Source: Stenotrophomonas maltophilia
GTDB taxonomy: Bacteria; Pseudomonadota; Gammaproteobacteria; Xanthomonadales; Xanthomonadaceae
Length of the DNA: 33,014 nt
Reading direction: 5' to 3'
NCBI GenBank assembly: GCA_002435595.1
Contig: DJBL01000076.1
Coordinates: 1-33,014, forward strand
In this document: in pieces, positions 25,714 through 33,014 of the stretch
Layout: every line of letters starts with the position of its first letter
Numbering within the stretch: position 1 is the stretch's first letter
The notes under the pieces: generated by a model
Database searches by the model: none
Told to the model about the DNA's origin: nothing
Seen by the model: the letters and a program-made list of their open reading frames with translations, nothing else
Position numbers and translations under genes: made by a program

Positions 25714-26252
25714 CAGTCGAACGCAGGGTAATCGCCCTGCAGGGCAATGCAGAAGTTCACCGCCAGGTAGGGCTGCTGGTTGTCGTGTGGCTGGTTGCCA
25801 CCGCTGCTGGGGAGCAGCATGGACGGGGACAGCGGCGTATCCGGCGTCGCATTGCTGAAGGGCTTGACGGCGTTGGACCCCGGCTGGGAAAGACCGCCAC
25901 CGGCCACCGGCACGCCGCTGCGCTTGCTGGTGTCGGTCTGGGCGAACGCGGTCAGCGTGTGCTGATGGGCGGGCATTTCCAATGTGCTCAACGCCACCTG
26001 GGAGACGCCGAACGTGCCGCCGATCAAGCGGGGGGTCAGGCCGTTGCCGGTGCCCGTCCCTCCGGCAGCGCGGGCGCTCAAATTGGGCAGCTGGAAGGTG
26101 CTGGTGCCGTTGCCGCCGTACTGGATGCCGAGCAGCGAAAACAGGGTGGTATTCTGCTGGATCGCCAGCGTAGCGCCGTTGCAGAACGCCCACCCGTTCG
26201 GGGCGAAGTTGAAGCCGAACGGCTGGATCTGTCCGATGTAAGGTTCGGTCAT
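25713..26252 (-). CDS. Phage-tail-collar-domain protein 3
   Basis: A 179-residue protein of the tail-collar / MdpB (microcystin-dependent protein) family. The N-terminal collar signature is GQIQPFGFNFAPNGWAFCNG, then LFSLLGIQYGGNG and TFQLPNLSAR. The central loop has MPAHQHTL with a His-x-His pair (His96, His98). The C-terminus has SSGGNQPHDNQQPYLAVNFC and ends IALQGDYPAFD. It lacks a signal peptide and is soluble. It is third in the operon; its stop overlaps the GNAT start. It is the most diverged of the three in the LPxLxxR motif (PNLSAR in place of PDLRGR). Confidence 0.9.
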   Translation of the reverse strand: MTEPYIGQIQPFGFNFAPNGWAFCNGATLAIQQNTTLFSLLGIQYGGNGTSTFQLPNLSARAAGGTGTGNGLTPRLIGGTFGVSQVALSTLEMPAHQHTLTAFAQTDTSKRSGVPVAGGGLSQPGSNAVKPFSNATPDTPLSPSMLLPSSGGNQPHDNQQPYLAVNFCIALQGDYPAFD

Positions 26253-26282
26253 GTCGGTTCTCTGCGCGTAACGAAGGAAGGG

Positions 26283-26813
26283 TCAGGACTGCGAGGGGAA
26301 GACGCCGGCCCAGGCGATGCAGTACTGCACCGTCAGGGTGGGCATGCAGTTCTCGTGCGCCTGGTTGCCACCACTGCTGGTCACGGCCAACGCCTCCATC
26401 GCCAGTGGGGTCGCCCCGTTGGTGTCGGTGACATAGAAGGTCTCGCCACTGACGGCGCCCGGCAATGCGGTGGCGGCAGGCGTCTCCAGGGTGGCTGCCG
26501 CGGTGCTGACCGACAGTGCATGGGTGTGGGCCGGCATCTGTGGCAGGGTCAGCGTGACCGTCTCGGACCCGGACATCATGCCGGGCAGGCGATTGCTCAG
26601 CCCCGGGCCCTGGCCCATGTGCAGCGGCACGCGGCCGCGCAGGTCCGGCACGCCGAAGGTGCTTTGGCCGTCACCGCCGTAGGTCGTGCCGAGCAACATG
26701 AAGAGCACGTCGTAGTCTGCGATCGATACCACTGCGCCGTTGCAGGCAAGCCATCCACTGGGAACGCGGTTGAATCCGAACATCCGGATTTCGCCGATGA
26801 AAGGTACGCTCAT
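26283..26813 (-). CDS. Phage-tail-collar-domain protein 2
   Basis: A 176-residue paralogue of the other two. The N-terminus reads GEIRMFGFNRVPSGWLACNG, then LFMLLGTTYGGDG and TFGVPDLRGR. LPQMPAHTHAL supplies the His-x-His pair (His96, His98). The C-terminus reads SSGGNQAHENCMPTLTVQYC and ends IAWAGVFPSQS. The ATG at 26813 has AAGGAG nine bases upstream. There is no signal peptide. It lies 30 bases before the collar 3 ATG and 52 bases after the collar 1 stop. Confidence 0.91.
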   Translation of the reverse strand: MSVPFIGEIRMFGFNRVPSGWLACNGAVVSIADYDVLFMLLGTTYGGDGQSTFGVPDLRGRVPLHMGQGPGLSNRLPGMMSGSETVTLTLPQMPAHTHALSVSTAAATLETPAATALPGAVSGETFYVTDTNGATPLAMEALAVTSSGGNQAHENCMPTLTVQYCIAWAGVFPSQS

Positions 26814-26865
26814 CTGATCATGCTCCTTGTGAGTAACGCATGGCCGGCCACGGCCGGCCCCGTGA

Positions 26866-27399
26866 TCAACCGCGGGAAGGGAAGATTCCCTGCAGCGCGA
26901 TGCAGAAGTTGAGCGTGGTGTAGGGCTGCATGTTCGGATGGGCCTGGGTGCTGCCTGCCGGGGCGACCGACGACGGTGCCTGTGCAACCAGGGCGCCTCC
27001 CTGGGCTGCATACAGCTTGGCCGTGCCGCCGCCGGCGAACGTGCGCCCGGTGGGGTTGCGGTTGTCGCCCGCGGCGGCCACGCCCACCACCTGGTGGCCA
27101 TGCGCGGGCAACTGCGTGGGCAACAGCGTCACGTTCTCGGTCCCGGCCCGCTGACCGATCTGCAGGGTCGGTGGCTGCCATGTCGCATCGACCGAGGGCG
27201 CATACGCGACGGGTGTGCGCCCGCGCAGGTCGGGCAGGGCGAAGTTGGTGACGCCATCGCCGCCGTACTGCGTGCCCAACAGCGAAAACAAGGCCTGGTT
27301 CTGGTTGATGGGCAGCAATTGCCCGTTGCATTGCGCGAAATACCTGGGTGCAAAATTGAACCCGGCCATCATGATCTGGCCGACGAAGAATTCGCTCAT
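26866..27399 (-). CDS. Phage-tail-collar-domain protein 1
   Basis: A 177-residue first gene of the collar operon. The N-terminus reads GQIMMAGFNFAPRYFAQCNG, then LFSLLGTQYGGDG and FALPDLRGRTPV. LPAHGHQV supplies the His-x-His pair (His100, His102). The C-terminus has AHPNMQPYTTLNFC and ends IALQGIFPSRG. The ATG at 27399 is preferred over the in-frame start at 27444 because AAGGGGGAT lies just upstream and the family N-terminus follows. There is no signal peptide. It is divergent from the autotransporter gene across 269 bases. Confidence 0.91.
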   Translation of the reverse strand: MSEFFVGQIMMAGFNFAPRYFAQCNGQLLPINQNQALFSLLGTQYGGDGVTNFALPDLRGRTPVAYAPSVDATWQPPTLQIGQRAGTENVTLLPTQLPAHGHQVVGVAAAGDNRNPTGRTFAGGGTAKLYAAQGGALVAQAPSSVAPAGSTQAHPNMQPYTTLNFCIALQGIFPSRG

Positions 27400-27576
27400 C
27401 TGATCCCCCTTGGATGCTGAGCGCGGCGCCGGACTGGCGCGCAACTACTCTGAACGCCATTCAGGCTGTTCACAAGTCCCGCCGCCGCGCCCCTTTCCTC
27501 GCCACGGGGACTCTGTTCCAATGGCGCCAAAGGGGGGAGGCGTGGAATGCCTGCCGCTGGCGACGTCAGGGAACGA

Positions 27577-27595
27577 CGGGAGCAGCATGCTCCCG
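27577..27595. promoter_or_regulatory. Palindrome in the divergent region between collar operon and autotransporter
   Basis: CGGGAGCA-GCA-TGCTCCCG is an inverted repeat with 8-bp arms and a 3-base centre, 73 bases before the autotransporter ATG. The 269-base gap (27400-27668) must hold the start signals of both transcription units; no clear -35/-10 pair was identified. The palindrome could be an operator or an RNA hairpin in the autotransporter leader. Confidence 0.35.
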
Positions 27596-27668
27596 GGGCA
27601 GCCGGCACGGGACGCGCACCTCGATGGTGTTCTGCATCCAGGTGGATTCTTTCCAAGGGGGAAAGGTC

Positions 27669-30600
27669 ATGGCATTCCGTACCCGATACGCGCATACAGC
27701 GCGTGTTTTCTCGATCGTGTTCGTCCTGTTCTGCGCCGCGCTGTGGTCCACCGCCGCGTGGGCCGCGCACACCTCGCTGATCTGTCCGGCCCAGTCGGCG
27801 ACCGTCGGCAATGGCGGCACGGTGGCGATCAACGTCTCGGCCTGCGCCAATCCGGTCGCCCTGGCCGGCGAGGGCCCCGTGGACGGTCCGCAGTTGCCGC
27901 AGCACGGCACCGCCAACCTGCGCATCACCGGCGGCAACTGGTTCGTCGATTATGGTCACGGCGGCGACACCGCCACCAGTGATGTCTTCGAATTCTCCGA
28001 CACCGATGGCGACACCGTCCGCGTCACGGTCACCATCACCCCGGCCAACTCCACGATCGTGGTCGCACCGGCCGCGCTCACCCTGACCGCCGGCACGGCG
28101 GTATCGCAGACGCTCAGCGCCAGCGGCGGCACCGCGCCGTACACCTTCACGCTGCAAGCCGGTACCCCACCGCCTGGCGTTACCCTCAACGCCGGAGTGA
28201 TCAGCGGCACGCCCACCCAGCGCGGTGCGTACACCTTCACCGTACGCGCCACCGATGCCACCACGGCCGCCGCCGACAAGACCTACAGCGGCACCGTGCA
28301 GAACCCCAGCTTGAGCCTCACTCCGGCGGCGGCCACGGCCATCCAGGGCGTGCCGTTCTCGCAGACGCTGGCTACCACCGGTGGCGTTGCACCCTACACC
28401 TACGCGATGGAAGCCAGCAGCCTTCCCGCCGGTTTGACGCTCAATGCAGGCGTGATCAGCGGTACCACCGCCGTGGCCCCCGGCGCCTATCCGGTCACCC
28501 TCCGCGTCACCGACAGCAGCACCGGCACCGGCAGCTATTTCGAGGTGGAGAACTTCACCCTGACCGTGAGCGCGGCGCCCAGCGTCAGCATCGCCGTGGC
28601 GCCGGCCAGCGTCAGCGAGGACGGGGCGACCAACCTGGTCTACACCGTCACCCGCAGCCTCAACCTGTCCTCGCCGACCGTGGTCAACCTGACCACCGGC
28701 GGCACCGCGACCAGTGGCGTGGATTACACCGGCGGCGTGGCGACGGTGAGCATTCCTTCGGGCGCGACCACCGCCACGGTCACGATCAACCCGACCGCCG
28801 ATGCCACCGTGGAGGCCAATGAAACGGTGATCCTCACCGTCGCAGCGGGCAGCGGCTACACCGTCGGGGCCCCGGCCAGCGCCACCGGCACGATCCTCAA
28901 CGACGACGTGCCGAGCGCGTCGATCACCGTGGCCCCGTCCTCGGTCAACGAAGACAGCGGCACCCCGCTGGTCTACACCGTCACCCTGGACCAGCCGAGC
29001 CTGGTGCCGCTGTCGATCGGCTACACCGTGGGCGGCACTGCCACCAGCGGCACCGACTACGCGGCGGTGTCCTCGGCGCTGTCGATCGCAGCCGGGGCCA
29101 CCACCGGCACGATCACCGTCACGCCCACCGCCGACAGCACCGTGGAAGCCAATGAGACCGTGGTGCTGACGCTGGCTGCAGGCACCGGCTATGCCGTCGG
29201 CGCACCGGCAAGTGCGACCGGCACGATCCTGGATGACGACCAGCCGGCGTTGAGCATCAGTGACGTCATCCTCAATGAGGGCGACAGCGGCACCACCGCC
29301 TTCACCTTCACCGTGTCGCTCAACGCGGCGGCGGGCCCGGGCGGGGTCAGCTTCGACATCGCCACCGCCAACGGCACCGCCACCGCCGGCAGCGACTACG
29401 TCGCCCAGGCGCTGACCGCGCAGACCATTGCGGCCGGCAGCAGCAGCGCGACCTTCACCGTGCTGGTCAACGGCGACACGTTGCACGAGTCCAATGAAAC
29501 CTTCCTGGTCAATGTCAGCAACGTCACCGGTGCCACCGTCGCCGACGGCCAGGGCACGGGCACGATCATCAATGACGACGCCGTGCCCGCGCTGTCCATC
29601 AACGACACCACGGTGACCGAAGGCAATACCGGCACGGTCACGGCCACGCTGACGGTGACGTTGTCGGCGGTGAGCGGGCAGACGGTGACGGTCAACTATG
29701 CCACTGCCGACGGTACGGCCGTGGCGCCCACCGACTACAGCAGCGCCAGCGGGACGCTGACGTTCGCGCCCGGCACGACCACCCGGACCATCGCGGTCAC
29801 CGTCAACGGCGACACCACGCCGGAGGCCGCCGAGACCTTCGCGGTCAATCTGAGCGCCCCCGCCAATGCCGCACTCGCCAATGCGCAGGGCACCGTGACC
29901 GTGCTCAATGATGATCAGCCGGTCACCGTCGCGCCGACGGTGCTGCCGTCCCCGGCGATCGCCGTTGCCTACACCCAGACCATCGTCGCCAGCGGCGGCA
30001 GTGGCAGTTACAGCTATGCCGTCACCACCGGCGTGCTGCCGCCGGGCCTGACCCTGAGCACGGGCGGCGTGCTGGCCGGTACGCCCACCGCGGGCGGCAC
30101 CTACCCCTTCACCGTGACCGCGACCGATACCAGTGCAGCGCCGGGTCCTTACACCGGCGCGCAGACCTATGTGCTCACCGTGGGCGCACCCACGCTGGTG
30201 CTGCCGGGTGGCGCTCTGCCGGGGGCAACCCTGGCCCAGCCGTATACCGCCACCGTCGGCCCGGCCAGCGGCGGCACCGCGCCGTACGCCTACGCGGTCA
30301 CCGCCGGCAGCGTGCCGCAGGGATTGAGCATGGCGGCCAGCGGTGTCTTCAGCGGCACGCCGACCCAGTTGGGCACGTTCAACTTCACCGTGACCGCCGC
30401 CGACAGCAGCACCGGCGTGGGTGCGCCGTATTCGACCAGCACCCCGATGTCGATCACCGTGGCCGACGGGGTGCCGGTAGCCAGCAATGTCAGCACCTCG
30501 GTGGCCTACGGTGCGCCGGCCGCGCCGGTGACGCTCGCGCTGTCCGGCGGGGCGGCCAGTTCGGTGGCGATCGGTAGCGCCCCGGCGCACGGCATCGCCA

Positions 30601-32945
30601 CGGTGACCGGCTCGACCTCCATCAGTTACCAGCCGGCAGCGGGCTTCGCCGGCAGTGACAGCTTCACCTACACCGCCAGCAACGGCACCGGTATCTCCGC
30701 GCCGGCCACGGTCACCGTGACGGTGGGCAACCCGCCCATCATCGTCAGCGCCAACAGCGTGCTTTCGGCAGTGGCCGGTGCGGCTTACAGCCAGACCTTC
30801 ACCTGGTCCGGTGGGGCTGCCCCGTACAGCGGCTACCAGGTCGCCAACCTGCCGGCCGGCCTGGCGATCACCGCCAGCACTGCCGACAGCGTCACCGTCA
30901 GCGGAACGCCGACCCAGGCCGGCAGTTTCAACCTGGTGGCCTCGGCGACCGACAGCAGCACCGGCACTGGACCGTTCTACAGCGCGTGGGGCTTCACCCT
31001 GACCGTGGCCAGCCCGGCCCTCACCGTGACGCCGGCCACATTGCCGGCCGCCACCGCGGGCACCGCCTACCAGCAGGCCATCACCGCCGCGGCGGGCGTG
31101 GCGCCGTACAGCTACGCGCTCACAGGTCCGCTGCCCAACGGCATGGCCTTCGATACCGCCACTGGGCTGCTGTCCGGCACGCCGACCCAGTCGGGCAGCT
31201 TCCCGCTCACCGTCACCGTGACCGACAGCACCACCGGCACCCCGGCCAGCGTGGTGCAGAACTACACGCTGCAGGTGGCCACGCCCACGCTGGGCCTGAC
31301 CCCGGCGGCCGGTGCCCTTGCCCCGACCACGGCGGGCAGCGCCTACCAGGTGGCCTTCGCGGTCAGCGGCGGCGTGGCGCCGTACACCTTCGCCATCGGC
31401 TCGGGCAGCCTGCCGGCCGGGCTGGTGCTGGATGCAGCCAGCGGCCGCCTGTCGGGTATCCCGACGGCGGTGGGCACGGCCAGCTTCAGCGTGACCGCCA
31501 CCGACAGCACCACCGGTGCCACGGCCAGCGTCACGCAGGCCTACACGCTGAGCGTGGCCGCCCCGGTGCTGACCCTGACCCCGGCCACGCTGCCGGCCGG
31601 GCTGTTCGCCAATGCCTACCAGCAGCAGTTCTCCACCAGCGGCGGCACCGCCCCGTACACCTACGCGGTGACCACCGGTGCACTGCCTGGCGGGCTGACG
31701 CTGGCCGCCTCCGGCGCGCTCACCGGCACGCCCACGGCCGCCGGCGCGTTCGCCTTCACCGTCACCGCCACCGATGCACAGGGCTTCACCGGCACCCGCG
31801 ACTACACCGTGCAGGTGACCCAGCGTCCGGACCCGACCCGCGACCCGGAAGTGCGCGGGCTGCTGTCGGCGCAGGCCGATGCGGCACGTCGCTTTGCCAG
31901 CTCGCAGATCGAGAACTTCCAGCAACGCATGCAGCGTCTGCACGGGGCCAGCCGCAGCAACGGCTTCAGCAACAACCTCGGCCTGGCCTACGGCACCGGC
32001 CGTTGCGAGCCGGCGGTGGGCAGCCTGCCGGGCAGCGACTGCGCCGCCCAGCGCCGCCAGCCGTTTGATCGCGAGCCGGACCTGGACGCACCGATGAGCG
32101 CCGAGTCCGGCACGCAGGCCGCACTCGGCGTGTGGGTGGGCGGCACCCTGCGCACCGGCCGCACCGATCGGCGTGGCAGTGCCGGCGGCGACTTCAACAC
32201 CGATGGCGTTACCCTGGGCAGCGACCTGCAGGTCGGCCAGGACCTGGCCCTCGGCGTGGGCCTGGGCTACGGCCGTGACCGTACCGACGTGGGCGAGAAC
32301 GGCAGCCGCAGCGATGGCCAGGCCTACACCCTGGCGCTGTACGGCAGCTACAGCCCGGGCCAGCACCTGTTCGTGGATGCCCTGCTGGGCCACCAGCTGC
32401 TGGACTACACGCTGCGCCGCTACGTGACCAGCGACGGCAGCTTCGCGCACGCCCGCCGCGATGGCAGCCAGTGGTTCGGCTCGCTGTCCGTCGGTGCCGA
32501 CCTGCTGCATGGCACATGGCAGTTCACTCCCTACGCGCGCCTGGATGCCTCCCGCGGCAGCCTGGACCGCTACGTGGAGCAGGGCAGCGACCTGTTCGCG
32601 CTGCGCTATGGCCAGCAGGACGTGGACACCAGCACCGGCAACGCCGGCCTGCGCATGGAAGTGCGCAACACCGCCCCCTGGGGGGCCTGGACGCCACAGC
32701 TGCGGGTGGAATACCAGCACGACTTCAGTGGCAATGGCACGGCCACGATGCAATACGCCGACCTGCCCGGGGTGCCGTTCTACCGCACCACGCTGGACGG
32801 CTTCAACCGCAACCGCTGGATGCTGGGCGCCGGGGTGATGTTCGACTTCGGGCGTGCCTGGGGCCTGCGCGTGGACTACCGCGGGCTGGTCGGCAGCGAT
32901 GACCGCGACCACGGCGTGCAGATCAGCCTGGACAAGCAGCTGTAA
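27669..32945 (+). CDS. Giant autotransporter with He_PIG, Calx-beta and Ig-like repeats
   Basis: A 1758-residue type V secreted surface protein. A signal peptide (ARVFSIVFVLFCAALWSTA, cut near residue 33) is followed by a long passenger: two He_PIG-like Ig domains (about 131-301), four Calx-beta domains (about 303-415, 416-525, 526-639, 640-750; each closes near a DD pair such as ILNDD), two He_PIG (751-934), one Big_9-like domain (935-1020; YQPAAGFAGSDSFTYTASNG) and four more He_PIG (1021-1385; core SGGTAPYTYAVTTGALPGGL). A linker (about 1386-1480) with helix FASSQIENFQQRMQRLHG leads to the C-terminal autotransporter beta-barrel (about 1483-1758; ALGVGLGYGRDRTDVG, FNRNRWMLGAGVMFDFG). The last residue is Leu, not the usual Phe. 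GGGGGAAAGG before the ATG fits the start. It is probably an adhesin; the Calx-beta domains suggest calcium-stabilised rigidity. It is divergent from the collar operon. Confidence 0.94.
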   Translation: MAFRTRYAHTARVFSIVFVLFCAALWSTAAWAAHTSLICPAQSATVGNGGTVAINVSACANPVALAGEGPVDGPQLPQHGTANLRITGGNWFVDYGHGGDTATSDVFEFSDTDGDTVRVTVTITPANSTIVVAPAALTLTAGTAVSQTLSASGGTAPYTFTLQAGTPPPGVTLNAGVISGTPTQRGAYTFTVRATDATTAAADKTYSGTVQNPSLSLTPAAATAIQGVPFSQTLATTGGVAPYTYAMEASSLPAGLTLNAGVISGTTAVAPGAYPVTLRVTDSSTGTGSYFEVENFTLTVSAAPSVSIAVAPASVSEDGATNLVYTVTRSLNLSSPTVVNLTTGGTATSGVDYTGGVATVSIPSGATTATVTINPTADATVEANETVILTVAAGSGYTVGAPASATGTILNDDVPSASITVAPSSVNEDSGTPLVYTVTLDQPSLVPLSIGYTVGGTATSGTDYAAVSSALSIAAGATTGTITVTPTADSTVEANETVVLTLAAGTGYAVGAPASATGTILDDDQPALSISDVILNEGDSGTTAFTFTVSLNAAAGPGGVSFDIATANGTATAGSDYVAQALTAQTIAAGSSSATFTVLVNGDTLHESNETFLVNVSNVTGATVADGQGTGTIINDDAVPALSINDTTVTEGNTGTVTATLTVTLSAVSGQTVTVNYATADGTAVAPTDYSSASGTLTFAPGTTTRTIAVTVNGDTTPEAAETFAVNLSAPANAALANAQGTVTVLNDDQPVTVAPTVLPSPAIAVAYTQTIVASGGSGSYSYAVTTGVLPPGLTLSTGGVLAGTPTAGGTYPFTVTATDTSAAPGPYTGAQTYVLTVGAPTLVLPGGALPGATLAQPYTATVGPASGGTAPYAYAVTAGSVPQGLSMAASGVFSGTPTQLGTFNFTVTAADSSTGVGAPYSTSTPMSITVADGVPVASNVSTSVAYGAPAAPVTLALSGGAASSVAIGSAPAHGIATVTGSTSISYQPAAGFAGSDSFTYTASNGTGISAPATVTVTVGNPPIIVSANSVLSAVAGAAYSQTFTWSGGAAPYSGYQVANLPAGLAITASTADSVTVSGTPTQAGSFNLVASATDSSTGTGPFYSAWGFTLTVASPALTVTPATLPAATAGTAYQQAITAAAGVAPYSYALTGPLPNGMAFDTATGLLSGTPTQSGSFPLTVTVTDSTTGTPASVVQNYTLQVATPTLGLTPAAGALAPTTAGSAYQVAFAVSGGVAPYTFAIGSGSLPAGLVLDAASGRLSGIPTAVGTASFSVTATDSTTGATASVTQAYTLSVAAPVLTLTPATLPAGLFANAYQQQFSTSGGTAPYTYAVTTGALPGGLTLAASGALTGTPTAAGAFAFTVTATDAQGFTGTRDYTVQVTQRPDPTRDPEVRGLLSAQADAARRFASSQIENFQQRMQRLHGASRSNGFSNNLGLAYGTGRCEPAVGSLPGSDCAAQRRQPFDREPDLDAPMSAESGTQAALGVWVGGTLRTGRTDRRGSAGGDFNTDGVTLGSDLQVGQDLALGVGLGYGRDRTDVGENGSRSDGQAYTLALYGSYSPGQHLFVDALLGHQLLDYTLRRYVTSDGSFAHARRDGSQWFGSLSVGADLLHGTWQFTPYARLDASRGSLDRYVEQGSDLFALRYGQQDVDTSTGNAGLRMEVRNTAPWGAWTPQLRVEYQHDFSGNGTATMQYADLPGVPFYRTTLDGFNRNRWMLGAGVMFDFGRAWGLRVDYRGLVGSDDRDHGVQISLDKQL

Positions 32946-32952
32946 CCGGCAC

Positions 32953-32974
32953 GCGCCACCGGCCCCGGTGGCGC
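32953..32974 (+). repeat. GC-rich hairpin after the autotransporter
   Basis: Arms GCGCCACCGG (32953-32962) and CCGGTGGCGC (32965-32974) make a 10-bp near-palindrome 7 bases after the stop. It precedes the true terminator and may help stabilise the mRNA end. Confidence 0.5.
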
Positions 32975-32988
32975 CATGCCGGGCAACA

Positions 32989-33014
32989 AAAAACCCCGCC
33001 TTGGCGGGGTTTTT
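32989..33014. terminator. Rho-independent terminator after the autotransporter
   Basis: A 12-bp stem has arms AAAAACCCCGCC (32989-33000) and GGCGGGGTTTTT (33003-33014), with A- and T-tracts on the two sides, so it could act in both directions. It runs to the last base of the window. Confidence 0.92.

Noticed and set aside
25713..27399. The collar genes as evidence of a prophage
   Set aside because: No other phage genes, attachment repeats, integrase or tRNA target are present, and base composition does not look different from the surroundings.
27396..32912. An open frame of about 1838 codons on the minus strand, opposite the autotransporter and running into the collar genes
   Set aside because: It mirrors the repeat-rich, GC-biased codons of the real gene, has low-complexity Gly/Arg/Ala/His composition, no domains and no sensible start, and it covers the shared promoter region.

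Overview
The window is GC-rich, gene-dense DNA from a gammaproteobacterium of the Xanthomonadaceae, most likely Stenotrophomonas. Three things point there: protein-level resemblance (yidC with mnmE close by, as in chromosomal-origin regions of this family), a GTAG-ended stem-loop resembling the SMAG repeats of S. maltophilia, and the mix of SUFU, tail-collar and Ig-like autotransporter genes. No tRNA, rRNA, CRISPR array, transposase or integrase was seen.

Left part (1-7891, all + strand): the 3' end of yidC with its terminator, a large lipoprotein joining a polysaccharide deacetylase, a caspase-like domain and TPRs, then mnmE, a secreted glycerophosphodiester phosphodiesterase and an unassigned four-helix membrane protein. 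Next on the minus strand come a TerC/Alx-family membrane protein, preceded by a recognisable yybP-ykoY (manganese) riboswitch and promoter, and a rhomboid protease. rlmI and a secreted M19 dipeptidase follow on the + strand, separated by three stem-loops. A bidirectional terminator separates the dipeptidase from a minus-strand amino-acid permease.

Middle part (14306-24767): a SUFU-domain gene overlapping a small secreted protein; a divergent aldo/keto reductase and LysR pair; a hypothetical gene; a LysE exporter and a second LysR regulator, the latter divergent from a quinone-reductase-like MDR and nitroreductase operon; a GST; rmuC; a Cys-rich lipoprotein; and a glutathione peroxidase. Much of this block concerns electrophile, redox and metabolite stress.

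Right part (24867-33014): the most unusual locus. Three paralogous phage-tail-collar-like proteins and a GNAT acetyltransferase form a tight minus-strand operon. It is divergent from a 1758-residue autotransporter with eight He_PIG-like, four Calx-beta and one other Ig-like domain, and it ends against a small DUF6916-like protein. No phage structural genes surround it, so it looks like a resident cell-surface or fibre system of unknown function. All identifications are by eye from sequence motifs; no database search was run.
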